This document shows positions 18,598 through 28,315 of a stretch of 64,000 bases of DNA, piece after piece (positions within the stretch are counted from its first letter, which is position 1; every line of letters starts with the position of its first letter). The DNA is from Sinorhizobium sp. A49 (GTDB taxonomy: Bacteria > Pseudomonadota > Alphaproteobacteria > Rhizobiales > Rhizobiaceae). The stretch spans positions 1-64,000 of the forward strand of contig NZ_MUNW01000072.1 in assembly GCF_002002725.1 (NCBI RefSeq). The letters run 5' to 3'. The notes under the pieces are model-generated. The model searched no databases. It had not been told where the DNA came from and worked only from the letters and a program-made list of their open reading frames with translations. A program made the translations under genes and the position numbers.

Positions 18598-20115
18598 TCA
18601 CTCCGGAAACCCGGCCTTGCGGAAACCATCGACGAAATGCTCAAGCGTCGCAGCGTCGCGAAATGGCTCGGTCGCGGCCCAGTGGCGGGTTGTGAAATGC
18701 GGATTGCCGACAAGGAACAGTTCGGCCTCCGCGCGCGCTTCGTCGAGCTTGCCCAATTGGGCAAGACTTGCGGCCAGGAAACGGCGTGAGCTTGTCCGGT
18801 AAGTCTCGTCCCTGCGCAGTGTCCCGACTGCCGCTTCATATTCGCCGGCCGCATACTGCGCCTGCCCGAGCGTCAGATAGTACCAGCTTGCCGGGTACGG
18901 GTTTAGGCGGAACGCCTTGCCGATGTGCTCGAGGCCTTCGTCGATCCGGCCGGCCAGGATGGTGATGTCGGACAATGCCGCCCAGGTGTCAGCCTCGTTC
19001 GGGTCGAGTTCGATCGCCTTGGCGAACTCCCGGTCAGCCTCGGCGAAGGTGCGCTCATAGGCAAGCAGGTAAGCTAGGATCCAACGACAGCCGGCATCGT
19101 TCGGATCAATCGCCACAGCTTTGCGCGCCAGTTCCAGAGCAACGGTACGGCTAGCGTCGGTGGGGCCGTCGGAATGGACCCAGCCCATCCAGTGGTTCAT
19201 GGCAAGCCAGCGGTAGGCTTCGGCATAATCCGGATCGAGCGAAACCGCGCGGGTGAGCATCAGATGCGCTTCCTGTGCTGCCTGCGGTGTATCATCCATC
19301 AGTTTTCGCGCCCGCACGCAGAGATCGTAGGCCTCGAGGTTTTTGGGTCGGTTGCGCGCGGGCAAAGCGCGCAGCTGGCCGAGCAACGCTTCCACGATCT
19401 TGCCCGTGACCTCATCCTGAACGGCAAAGATATCTTCCAGGTCGCGGTCGAAGCGCTCTGCCCATAGATGATCGCCACTCGCCGCGTCGACCAGCTGGAC
19501 GTTGATCCGCACGCGTCCTGCGGCCCGCCTTGCGCTGCCCTCCAGCAGGTAGCGCACGCCGAGGTCGTCGGCGATCCCGTCCACGTCCATCACCTTCCCC
19601 TTGTATGCGAAGGAGGAGTTGCGGGCGATGACGAAGAGGCCGGAGATCCTCGACAGGTCCGTGATCAGGTCTTCGGTCAACCCGTCCGCGAAGCTTTCCT
19701 GCTCGGGATCCTTGCTGAGATTGACGAAAGGCAGCACGGCTATCGATGGTTTGTCGGGTAGGGGCAAAGGCTTTCGCATGGCGCCGCCGCGCTCATCTAT
19801 GGTCCCCGTGAAGCGATAGCCGACGCGCGCAATCGTGGCGATCCATTCACCGCCGCCGGCGGTCGGACCCAGCAGCTTGCGCAGCTGCGAAATCTGGACG
19901 GTGAGGTTGCCTTCTTCGACGGCCATGCCCGGCCAGCCCGCGTCCATCAACTCGGCCTTTCCGAGGACCTCGCCGGGACGTGCGACGAGTGCTGCAAGCA
20001 GCCTTAGGGCGCGGTAGCCAACGGCAATGGGCTCTCCGTTCCGAAGGAGCGTTCCCGCACCCGGATCAAGCACGAATGGACCAAAGGCGACCCGCGATCC
20101 CTGCATACGGCGCAT
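18598..20115 (-). CDS. Winged-helix/FlgO-like/TPR regulatory protein
   Basis: A 505-residue protein. Residues 1-105 form an OmpR/CadC-type winged helix (GYRALRLLAALVARPGEVL; EGNLTVQISQLRKLLG; IATIARVGYRF). Residues about 125-250 are the FlgO/TolB-like domain found in many rhizobial adenylate-cyclase-like proteins (PSIAVLPFVNLSKDPEQESF; YLLEGSARR). Residues 260-500 are tetratricopeptide repeats (CVRARKLM, LDPDYAEAYRWLA, LDPNEADTWAALS). No transmembrane segment or cyclase domain is seen, so it is probably a soluble DNA-binding protein regulated by protein contacts. It is divergent from the DUF1127 gene, which it may control. The target is unknown. Confidence 0.8.
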   Translation of the reverse strand: MRRMQGSRVAFGPFVLDPGAGTLLRNGEPIAVGYRALRLLAALVARPGEVLGKAELMDAGWPGMAVEEGNLTVQISQLRKLLGPTAGGGEWIATIARVGYRFTGTIDERGGAMRKPLPLPDKPSIAVLPFVNLSKDPEQESFADGLTEDLITDLSRISGLFVIARNSSFAYKGKVMDVDGIADDLGVRYLLEGSARRAAGRVRINVQLVDAASGDHLWAERFDRDLEDIFAVQDEVTGKIVEALLGQLRALPARNRPKNLEAYDLCVRARKLMDDTPQAAQEAHLMLTRAVSLDPDYAEAYRWLAMNHWMGWVHSDGPTDASRTVALELARKAVAIDPNDAGCRWILAYLLAYERTFAEADREFAKAIELDPNEADTWAALSDITILAGRIDEGLEHIGKAFRLNPYPASWYYLTLGQAQYAAGEYEAAVGTLRRDETYRTSSRRFLAASLAQLGKLDEARAEAELFLVGNPHFTTRHWAATEPFRDAATLEHFVDGFRKAGFPE

Positions 20116-20243
20116 CTATAGCCGGTTTGGAAGTTTTTGGAACTCTTTGGGCGCGCTTAATGACGCCGCCGCGCGCTGGCGGCAGAATTCGGCCTCGTTC
20201 GGATCGAGGGGCATAGGACCCTCAAGCCCATATGGAGGTTACC

Positions 20244-20504
20244 ATGACCGAGGTCTCCAATCTTGGCTCAGCCACGTACCCAGGAGTACAGCCCGAAACG
20301 AGCGGGAAACCTGCCGCCCGGTCGCACGGGCTCTTCATCTTGAGGGGGCTGCAAAGGCTGATCGCGAGATCGCGCGCGCGAGACCGTTTTCGTTCGGAGA
20401 TCGAGCGAAAATTGCTGGACGATCCGCATTTGATCGATGATGTCGGCCTGTCGAGGCGGCAGATCCAGGAAGAGCTCGCAAAACCCTTCTGGCAAGTGTT
20501 GTAA
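20244..20504 (+). CDS. Small DUF1127 (YjiS-like) protein
   Basis: An 86-residue basic protein. The C-terminal 45 residues carry the DUF1127 pattern (RSEIERKLLDDPHLIDDVGLSRRQIQEEL): Arg-rich helix, then L-x-D-[IV]-G-L-[ST]-R. Small DUF1127 proteins in alphaproteobacteria are linked to phosphate, RNA turnover and stress, mostly as RNA-binding regulators. ATG 20244 follows GGAGGT with 4 bases between, which favours it over an in-frame ATG at 20232. The next gene begins 13 bases downstream. Confidence 0.8.
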   Translation: MTEVSNLGSATYPGVQPETSGKPAARSHGLFILRGLQRLIARSRARDRFRSEIERKLLDDPHLIDDVGLSRRQIQEELAKPFWQVL

Positions 20505-20517
20505 GGCGAATGCGGCA

Positions 20518-21726
20518 ATGACGAGGGATCGCCAGTTTCCGCTTGCCGAGGTGATGAGCCGTCATCGGCAGCGTCCGACAACACCGCGAGAGGATCGGAT
20601 CCCATGGTCCGCGATGGCGGGCATCATCGCGACCGTCACGGTGTTCGCAATGGCGCAGGGGCTGACCTATCCGCTGCTCAGCTTCATCCTTGAGCGGCAG
20701 GGGACGACGCCCGGGCTGATCGGCTTGTCGGCGGCGATGACGCCGCTGGGGTTCATCGTCTCGGCGCCCTTCCTTCCGGCGCTGGCGCGGCGCGTGGGCG
20801 GAGCTCGGCTCGCGATCCTGTGCTCGCTTTTCGCGGTGGTGGCCCTCTTCGCGATTGCCTGTGCACAAAACGTCTGGGCCTGGATGCCCCTGCGCTTCCT
20901 GCTCGGCATCTTCGCCAATCCGCTTTACGTGATCAGCGAAACCTGGCTGATGTCGATCACGCCCGCATCGAGCCGGGGGCGTATCATGGGCCTCTATTCC
21001 TCGATCGTTTCGGGCGGCTTCGCCATAGGCCCTTTGACCCTCGGTCTGGTCGGGACGCAGGGTTGGCCACCCTTCATGGTCGGCATGCTGGCCTTTATTG
21101 TCTGCGGCCTGATCGTGCTTGCGGTCGTGCCGCGGTTGCCTGACATGCAGCATGACGGCGAGGCAACATCAGTCGGCGGCTTCTTCGCGCTGGCACCGCT
21201 GCTATTGTTTGCGGTTTTCGTCGCTGCCGCTTTCGAGCAGATCATGCTTTCCCTGTTTGCGGTCTATGGCGCCGCGTTCGGCAGTGCTGAGGAGCGTGTT
21301 GCTTCGCTCATCACCTGTTTCATCGCCGGCAACGCCGTGCTGCAAGTCTTGCTCGGCCGCGTAGCCGAGACGTTCGGTTCGACGCGGGCCATGCTGCTCT
21401 GCGCGCTCGTTTCGCTGCTCGGCTGCCTGCTGCTACCGTGGGTCTTCACCTCATGGTTCATCTGGCCGCTCGTTTTCGTCTGGGGCGGGGTCTCGTTCGG
21501 GATCTATACCATGGCGCTGATCCGGCTCGGCGAGCGTTTCAGCGGCCAGGCCCTGATTGCCGGTAATGCGGCCTTCGCGGCCGTATGGGGCATCGGCGGC
21601 ATCGCGGGCTCTCCCGCGACAGGACTGGCGATGCAACTGATCGGACCTCAGGGGCTGCCATCGTCTCTCGGAGTGCTGTGCTTCCTACTGACGATGTTTC
21701 TGATCACGCTGGGGCGACGGCACTAG
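20518..21726 (+). CDS. MFS transporter (probable efflux)
   Basis: A 402-residue protein with about twelve hydrophobic segments and a short hydrophilic N-terminus. Relatives are YcaD/YfkF-type major facilitators of unknown substrate: an RRVGGARLAIL loop stands where the usual GxLaDRxGRR motif lies, and RFLLGIFANPLYVISETWL plus SRGRIMGLYSS mark helices 4-5. Start 20518 is 13 bases after the DUF1127 stop, so the two may be cotranscribed; ATG 20554 is an alternative start. The function cannot be narrowed further from sequence. Confidence 0.8.
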   Translation: MTRDRQFPLAEVMSRHRQRPTTPREDRIPWSAMAGIIATVTVFAMAQGLTYPLLSFILERQGTTPGLIGLSAAMTPLGFIVSAPFLPALARRVGGARLAILCSLFAVVALFAIACAQNVWAWMPLRFLLGIFANPLYVISETWLMSITPASSRGRIMGLYSSIVSGGFAIGPLTLGLVGTQGWPPFMVGMLAFIVCGLIVLAVVPRLPDMQHDGEATSVGGFFALAPLLLFAVFVAAAFEQIMLSLFAVYGAAFGSAEERVASLITCFIAGNAVLQVLLGRVAETFGSTRAMLLCALVSLLGCLLLPWVFTSWFIWPLVFVWGGVSFGIYTMALIRLGERFSGQALIAGNAAFAAVWGIGGIAGSPATGLAMQLIGPQGLPSSLGVLCFLLTMFLITLGRRH

Positions 21727-21817
21727 CTTGCCGCGTCGACGACAGGCCGGCTCCCGCGAGCCGGGGCGGCATGTCTGTCGAGTACCTCCCGGTTCGAGTC
21801 GCCGTGCCCGAACCTCA

Positions 21818-23044
21818 CTATGTCTGGCAACTGCGGGCATCGACAGGCAGCACGGTCGCTTCGCCATTGGCGTGACGCAGCGCGAAATGGTCGAAATTGG
21901 CGATCGAGGCACAGGAGTGGTTGGGGAAGACCCGCACCCGGCTGCCCAGTGCCAAGGGACGGCCCGAGAAGGGAACGAAGCCATGTTCCTCGGATAGTCG
22001 CTCTAAAGTCCAGGTACCCTTTTCGCCATCGCCCTCGGCGCTGACGACCGTGCCGAATCCGGCGCCGCCCATACCGTGTGCCCCACGATCGGAGCTCATG
22101 GATTTCGAGCCGGCATCGAGGATGAAGTGGGTGTCATTGGACGCAACGACGCGGGCAACCACGCAAAGCGCCAGATCGTCGGCGGTGCATATGCCGAGCC
22201 TGAGCGCCGTGCCGTCGAGAAAGACGTAGTTTCCGGGCCGGATGCAGTCGACTTCGTTTGGCAGCGGCGCCCCCAGGCAGGTCGGCGTCGCACCGACCGA
22301 AAGGCAGTCGACGGCGATGCCGCGTTCCCGAAGCTGGCCGGCGAGCCCGGCGAGATCCGCGGCTTCATCGTGGACGACCTTGGCGAGCGATTGCGGGCCG
22401 TTGGTCGCGTAGGAATGACCGGCATGGGAAAGCAGGCCGGCAAAGTGCAGACCAGCGGACGCCGCAATCCGAGCACACAATTCGAGTGCTGCCGGATCGT
22501 TCGGCTTGATGCCGACGCGGCCGAGGCCGACATCGACCTTGAGGAAGACACCGATCTCGACGGCGTGCTGCGCCGCAGCTTCCGATAGCGCGTCGACGCC
22601 CGGCTTGCTCGCCGCGATCGCGCGCAATTGCGTGCCGCGCGCCTTCACCACGGGCAGCAGGCGGTCGAGCGACTGGGCCGTGACGATGGGGTAGGCGAGG
22701 ATGATCGAAGGGATGCCCGCTTCGGCAAAGACCAGCGCCTCGCTCGGCTTGGATGCGGTGATGCCGCGGGCGCCGCGTGCCAGCTGTTGTCGCGCGATAT
22801 AGAGGCTCTTGTGGGTCTTCACGTGGGGAAACATCAAGACGCCAGCGGCGTCGGCGCGCCGTTGCATGGCCTCTATGTTGCGCACAAGGCGCGCCTCATC
22901 GACTTCGATATAAGGCGTTGGCCGCTCCGCAGCCGTCGGGCGCCAGTATCCTGATGCCTTCGTCTCGGTTGAACCGTTGTCAAGGTCAGCGGGCGCGTTG
23001 CCGGCCGCGGTCGCGGCCGCCACCGTCACTTTGGAAGTCGTCAT
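21818..23044 (-). CDS. D-threonine aldolase / D-serine deaminase-type PLP enzyme
   Basis: A 408-residue fold-type III PLP enzyme (alanine-racemase-like barrel). The PLP Lys is K76 in MFPHVKTHKS. The C-terminal metal ligands are His and Cys in PNHSCAS near 383, the pair that binds zinc or another divalent metal in D-threonine aldolases, DSD1 and D-3-hydroxyaspartate dehydratases. The likely reaction is cleavage of a D-beta-hydroxy amino acid to glycine plus aldehyde, or dehydration of D-serine. The start at 23044 gives a low-complexity 30-residue N-tail; the frame is open upstream but overlaps the oppF-like gene. It follows oppF by 40 bases, placing it in the peptide-importer operon and suggesting that D-residues are the prize. 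Confidence 0.85.
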   Translation of the reverse strand: MTTSKVTVAAATAAGNAPADLDNGSTETKASGYWRPTAAERPTPYIEVDEARLVRNIEAMQRRADAAGVLMFPHVKTHKSLYIARQQLARGARGITASKPSEALVFAEAGIPSIILAYPIVTAQSLDRLLPVVKARGTQLRAIAASKPGVDALSEAAAQHAVEIGVFLKVDVGLGRVGIKPNDPAALELCARIAASAGLHFAGLLSHAGHSYATNGPQSLAKVVHDEAADLAGLAGQLRERGIAVDCLSVGATPTCLGAPLPNEVDCIRPGNYVFLDGTALRLGICTADDLALCVVARVVASNDTHFILDAGSKSMSSDRGAHGMGGAGFGTVVSAEGDGEKGTWTLERLSEEHGFVPFSGRPLALGSRVRVFPNHSCASIANFDHFALRHANGEATVLPVDARSCQT

Positions 23045-23084
23045 TTTGGAGTGCTCTGATTTGATGAGGGAATTGCCGGGTTCG

Positions 23085-24037
23085 TCAGCCCGTTGCGACC
23101 TGCCGTACGAAATGGGTCGATGAGATCTGATGCATCGGCAGTTCGCGTGGCACGAAGTCCGGCGCGCGCACGGCACTCGGGATTTCGTCGGACATCGGCT
23201 GACGCCCTTCCGGGCGGCGTGTCGGGTCGGCGATCGGAACGGTCGACAGGAGTTTGCGGGTATAGGGATGCTGCGGGTTGCCGAACACCGAGCGGCGGTC
23301 GCCGATTTCGACGATCTCGCCGAGATACATGACGGCAACACGATGGGCGATGCGCTCGACCACGGCCATGTCGTGGCTGATGAACAGCAGCGCGATCTGC
23401 ATCTCGCGCTGCAGGTCCATCAGGAGGTTGATGACTTGCGCCTGGATTGTCACGTCGAGCGAGGCGACGGCCTCGTCGGCGACGATCAGGCGGGGACTGA
23501 GTGCCAGCGCGCGGGCAATGCAGATGCGCTGTCGCTGGCCGCCGGAAAAGGCATGCGGATAGCGCTCGAGGTGCTCGGGCGAAAGCTCGACCTTGGCCAG
23601 AAGCTCGGCGGCGCGGGCCCGCATCATTTCGGTCGAGCCCAGCTTGTGAACCCGCATCGGGTCCATCAGCGATTGCTCGATTGTCATGCGCGGGTTGAGC
23701 GAGGAGAACGGATCCTGGAAAACCATCTGGGCGTCGCGCCGGAACCGTGCGAGCACCGCGCGCGGCGCTCCGATCAGTTCGGTGCCGTCAAAGCGGATCG
23801 AGCCCGAGCGCGGCCGGTCGAGCTGCATGATCGAGCGGGCGACCGTCGACTTGCCGCAGCCGGATTCGCCGACCAATGCCAGGGTTTCGCCGGGAAAGAT
23901 GTCGAAAGAGACGTTCTCGACCGCGTGTACCCGGCCAGAGACGTGGCCGAACAGCCCAGCCTTGAGATCGAAGCGGGTCACCAGGTTGCGCACCGAAACG
24001 AGCGGCTGGCGGGTTTCCTTCACCGGGGCGGACGCGT

Positions 24038-24041
<4 letters not shown>
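23085..24041 (-). CDS. Peptide ABC transporter ATPase, OppF/DppF type
   Basis: A 318-residue ATPase with Walker A GESGCGKST, signature FSGGQRQRICIARAL, Walker B LIVADEAVASLDV and the oligopeptide C-terminal extension (NPQHPYTRKLLS) typical of DppF/OppF. It starts inside the stop of the OppD partner (4-base overlap). It drives the permease pair encoded across the LysR gene on the opposite strand (28316-30222); no other permease is near these ATPases. Peptide type is not readable. Confidence 0.9.
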
Positions 24042-25033
<992 letters not shown>

Positions 25034-25158
25034 TACGGGAGGAAGGGGCGGCCACCTCGGCTGGCCGGCCCATTGGCGCTGGCACCGCGGTCGCCGCCGC
25101 TCCGTCGTGCCGCAAAAGCGAGTGAAATCAATGTGTCACGATTGTGGCAAGCAAAACT

Positions 25159-25173
25159 ATGCGCATTGCGCAT
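25159..25173. promoter_or_regulatory. Perfect ATGCGCA-T-TGCGCAT dyad upstream of oppD-like gene
   Basis: A 7-1-7 perfect inverted repeat in the 198-base gap between the LysR stop (25232) and the OppD start. It fits the T-N11-A form of LysR boxes. A related 15-mer, with ATGC and GCAT ends, lies at 26196-26210 before the other half of the cluster. Confidence 0.5.
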
Positions 25174-25231
25174 TGTATCGCCTGTCTTCGCATATCGCAC
25201 CGCGCCCGCAATTTTCGGATGGTCCGATACC

Positions 25232-26185
25232 TCAGGCCGCGTCGGTGCTTGCTTCGAAACCGCTCTGATATTGTGGCAGGGCGGTACATTGCCTGAGATG
25301 CTGCCACAGGGCGTCGCTGTCATGGCTGCCGGAGCCGGCGCGCCTGAAGATCCGGATCTCCAGCTCAAGCGACATCTGCTGGCCGCCGATCTGGGCAAGG
25401 CGCCCCTGCCGCATCGCTTCCGCCACGCAGATCTGCGGCAGCCAGGCGACGCCACGACCGGCAACGGCCATGTGCTTCAGGCCGTCGGCAAGGCCTGACT
25501 GGTAGACGGTGCTGAGGTTCAGCGGGCGGCGCCAGCGCGATTGGATCAGCGTCGCCAGCTTGCCGATATAGCCGTCGCTCCACGAGTAGGCGAGGTAGGG
25601 GATCTCGGTGGTTTCGGGCACGTCGATGTCGAACAGCGGCCGGCCGCTGTCGTCGGTTCCCGAGACGAGGATGAGCCGATCCTTGCCAATCTGCAGGGAT
25701 TCGAACGGGCCGCCCTCCAGCACCGGCGGTCCATCAGGATGCACATAGGTGATGGCGAAGTCGCACTGGCCGGAACACAGGTGATCGATGCTCTCAAGAA
25801 AGTCGGCCGCATGCATGCTGGTGCGAAGCGGCATACGCGAGATCAGCGGCGAGCCGATCCATTTCGGAAAGAAATACATCGCCAGCGTATGCAGCGAGGT
25901 GAAGGTCAGCATGGCCGAGCTTTCTCCGGCGACATTGCGGCAGTCGGTGCGCAGGCGGTAGGCTTCGCGCACGAGCCGCTGGCAGCCCGGCAGGAACATC
26001 GTGCCTGCCCGCGTCAGCTGCACGGGATAGGTGCTGCGGTCTATGAGATCCGCGCCGATCCAGTTCTCCAGCGATTTGATCCGCCGGCTAAAGGCCGGTT
26101 GGGAGATGTTGCGCGCCGTCGCCGCTGTCGAGAAATTCCGAGTGGCGGCAATTTCCAGGAAATCTTCAAGCCATTGCAGTTCCAT
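25232..26185 (-). CDS. LysR-family regulator of the peptide/D-residue cluster
   Basis: A 317-residue LysR protein. The N-terminal winged helix is clear (LEIAATRNFSTAATARNIS; PAFSRRIKSLENWIGADLIDRS), followed by the two-lobe effector domain. The subgroup resembles HypT/YjiE-like regulators, which carry Met or Cys residues in the effector domain. Start 26185 (MELQWLEDF) is the usual family start; ATG 26197 adds four residues. It sits between the two divergently transcribed halves of the cluster, divergent from the binding-protein gene with a 123-base intergenic region, so control of one or both halves is expected. Confidence 0.88.
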   Translation of the reverse strand: MELQWLEDFLEIAATRNFSTAATARNISQPAFSRRIKSLENWIGADLIDRSTYPVQLTRAGTMFLPGCQRLVREAYRLRTDCRNVAGESSAMLTFTSLHTLAMYFFPKWIGSPLISRMPLRTSMHAADFLESIDHLCSGQCDFAITYVHPDGPPVLEGGPFESLQIGKDRLILVSGTDDSGRPLFDIDVPETTEIPYLAYSWSDGYIGKLATLIQSRWRRPLNLSTVYQSGLADGLKHMAVAGRGVAWLPQICVAEAMRQGRLAQIGGQQMSLELEIRIFRRAGSGSHDSDALWQHLRQCTALPQYQSGFEASTDAA

Positions 26186-26195
26186 GCCGGCCCTC

Positions 26196-26210
26196 ATGCG
26201 TGTTTTGCAT
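26196..26210. promoter_or_regulatory. Candidate LysR operator ATGC-N7-GCAT before the peptide binding-protein gene
   Basis: ATGCGTGTTTTGCAT matches 11 of 15 positions of the perfect dyad at 25159-25173 and keeps its four-base arms. It lies in the divergent region between the LysR gene and the binding-protein gene, overlapping the alternative LysR start at 26197. Together the two sites suggest one regulator for both transcription units. Confidence 0.5.
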
Positions 26211-26308
26211 AGTCTATCCTAACTACACATTGGACAGACCCGCAAGCGCTCTTCTAGCCTCCCCTGTAACGAGAAGAAAACTTCCGCCTCCACCAAATGG
26301 GAACAACG

Positions 26309-28237
26309 ATGAAACGCACCTTAGCCCTAGCCCTCTGCCTGGGGCTCGGCATCGCGGCTGCGCCCGCTATGGCCGAGACCAAGAACCCCGGCACCTTCGT
26401 CTTCATGTGGACCGATGACATCCAGTCGTTCGATCCGGCCTATATCGCCAACACGCCGAGCTCCTACGGCTCACTCAACATCTACAGCCGGTTGCTGAAC
26501 TTCAACGGCTCGAAGATCTCCGAGTTCGTGCCGTCGCTTTCGACCGAGGTGCCCTCGCTCGAAAACGGCCTGATCAAGCGGGCCGACGATGGCTCGGTGA
26601 GCTATACGTTCCCGATCCGTAAGGGCGTTTTCGCCCACAAGGTCGGCGTCAAGGGCGCCGACGGCAAGGTCACCTGGGAATACTACGACAAGCTGACCGA
26701 CGCCCAGAAGGCAACGATCGAGCCGGGTTACGGCCAGATCACGCCCGAAGACGTGCGCTATTCGCTGCTGCGCGCCATTCTCCAGGGCCAGTCGTGGATG
26801 TCGAATGCGATCACCGAGGTGATCACCGCCGGCAAATACACCGATATCGCCAAGTGGGTCGAGACCGAAGGCGAAGTCAAATCCATCAATGATGCCAGCC
26901 CCGAGGTCCTGCGCAAGGTCTACGACCAGCTCGCCTCGCAGATCGTCGTCGATGGCGACAATCTCACGCTGAAACTGCCGAAGTCGTTTCCGGCCACGCT
27001 CGGCGTGATCGCGCTGCCTTTCGGCACCTCGGTCCTCGACAAGGAATGGGTCGCCTCGGTTGGCGGCTGGGATGGCTCGGGTGACACCTGGAAGGCCCAC
27101 TACCGTCCGGAACTCGGCGCCAATCCGCTGTTTGCCGAAGAAAACGGCACCGGGCCCTTCATGCTCGAGGAATGGGACCGCACCGATCGGCGCATCACGC
27201 TGAAGCGCTTCGACAACTATTTCATGGGTCCCGCCAAGCTCGAGCGCGTGGTCATGCGCACCGTTCCCGAATGGACGACGCGGCGTCTGCAGCTTCTGTC
27301 CGGTGACGCCGATTTCGTCACGGCACCGGTCGAGTTCATCGACGAACTCAGCAAGACCGAGGGTGTGAAAGTCATCGACGGCCTGCAGAAGGTGTTTTCG
27401 CGCGGCGTCTTCTTTGCCTGGCCGCTCGACGACAACGACAATCCAGCCATCGGCAGCGGCAAGCTTGACGGTGCCGGCATTCCGCCGGACTTTTTTGCCG
27501 ACATCGACGTGCGCAAGGGCTTCAACTATGCCCAGAACTACGATGCGCTGCTGACCCAGGTGCTGCTCAACAAGACAGTGCAGTCGCGCGGGCCGACAGT
27601 GCGCGGCATCATGGGCTATCGCCCGGATTCGCCTGTGTACAGCTACGATCCCGCCAAGGCCGAGGAACACTTCAAGAAGGCGTTCGACGGCAAGCTCTGG
27701 GATACCGGCTTTGCCTTCACCGCCTATGTGACCGAAGGCAACCCGCAGCTGACCGCGGCACTCTCGGCGCTGCAGCAGGGCCTGTCGCGCATCAATCCCA
27801 AGTTCAAGATGCAGATCCAGGCGCTGCCATGGGCCTCCGTTTCGGACAAGCTCAACAACCGCGAAAAGCCAGCAGCACCCTTGACGGTGATGGGCTGGGG
27901 TCCTGACTATTCTGACCCGGGCGGTCCGCTCGGTGCCGCCAGCTACTACCTCTCGCCCACGGGCCTCGTCGGCGGCATGGTCGGCCAGGGCTACCGCGAC
28001 CTGATGGCGGAGAAGTTCAAGCCGTTGCTCGACGAAGCCTGGGCCTCGGTCGATCCAGCGGTGCGCGAACCGATCTACGCCAAGCTGCAGGAAATGTCGT
28101 ACGAATACGCCACGACCCAGTTCCTCTGGGAAGACTTCGGCTACGTCGTCACCCGCAGCAACATCGATGGTTATGTCGACAACATGATCCTCTACGGCGC
28201 CTGGGACTTCTACCCGGTGACCAAGGCCAACGACTGA
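26309..28237 (+). CDS. Peptide ABC transporter periplasmic binding protein (SBP family 5)
   Basis: A 642-residue protein with a clear Sec signal (MKRTLALALCLGLG, cleavage probably after PAMA near residue 25). The body is a family 5 extracellular binding protein, as in DppA/OppA of E. coli (TFVFMWTDDIQSFDPAY; GTGPFMLEEWDRTDRRITL; VMGWGPDYSDPGG). At over 640 residues it is longer than most DppA proteins (about 535), in the range of the larger oligopeptide or opine-type members. ATG 26309 is favoured by its signal peptide; ATG 26297 lies four codons upstream. First gene of the rightward unit. Confidence 0.9.
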   Translation: MKRTLALALCLGLGIAAAPAMAETKNPGTFVFMWTDDIQSFDPAYIANTPSSYGSLNIYSRLLNFNGSKISEFVPSLSTEVPSLENGLIKRADDGSVSYTFPIRKGVFAHKVGVKGADGKVTWEYYDKLTDAQKATIEPGYGQITPEDVRYSLLRAILQGQSWMSNAITEVITAGKYTDIAKWVETEGEVKSINDASPEVLRKVYDQLASQIVVDGDNLTLKLPKSFPATLGVIALPFGTSVLDKEWVASVGGWDGSGDTWKAHYRPELGANPLFAEENGTGPFMLEEWDRTDRRITLKRFDNYFMGPAKLERVVMRTVPEWTTRRLQLLSGDADFVTAPVEFIDELSKTEGVKVIDGLQKVFSRGVFFAWPLDDNDNPAIGSGKLDGAGIPPDFFADIDVRKGFNYAQNYDALLTQVLLNKTVQSRGPTVRGIMGYRPDSPVYSYDPAKAEEHFKKAFDGKLWDTGFAFTAYVTEGNPQLTAALSALQQGLSRINPKFKMQIQALPWASVSDKLNNREKPAAPLTVMGWGPDYSDPGGPLGAASYYLSPTGLVGGMVGQGYRDLMAEKFKPLLDEAWASVDPAVREPIYAKLQEMSYEYATTQFLWEDFGYVVTRSNIDGYVDNMILYGAWDFYPVTKAND

Positions 28238-28246
28238 TTGGCGATC

Positions 28247-28278
28247 GGCATGTCGGGCGAGAATCCGCTCGACATGCC
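28247..28278 (+). terminator. Terminator-like hairpin between binding protein and permease
   Basis: GGCATGTCG pairs with CGACATGCC (9 bases, with further partial pairing inside) and is followed directly by TTTTCTTCATTTT. It lies 10 bases past the binding-protein stop and before the permease start, so it may act as a partial terminator that gives more binding protein than permease. Confidence 0.75.
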
Positions 28279-28315
28279 TTTTCTTCATTTTCCCTGAAAT
28301 CGGAACGTGTGAACC

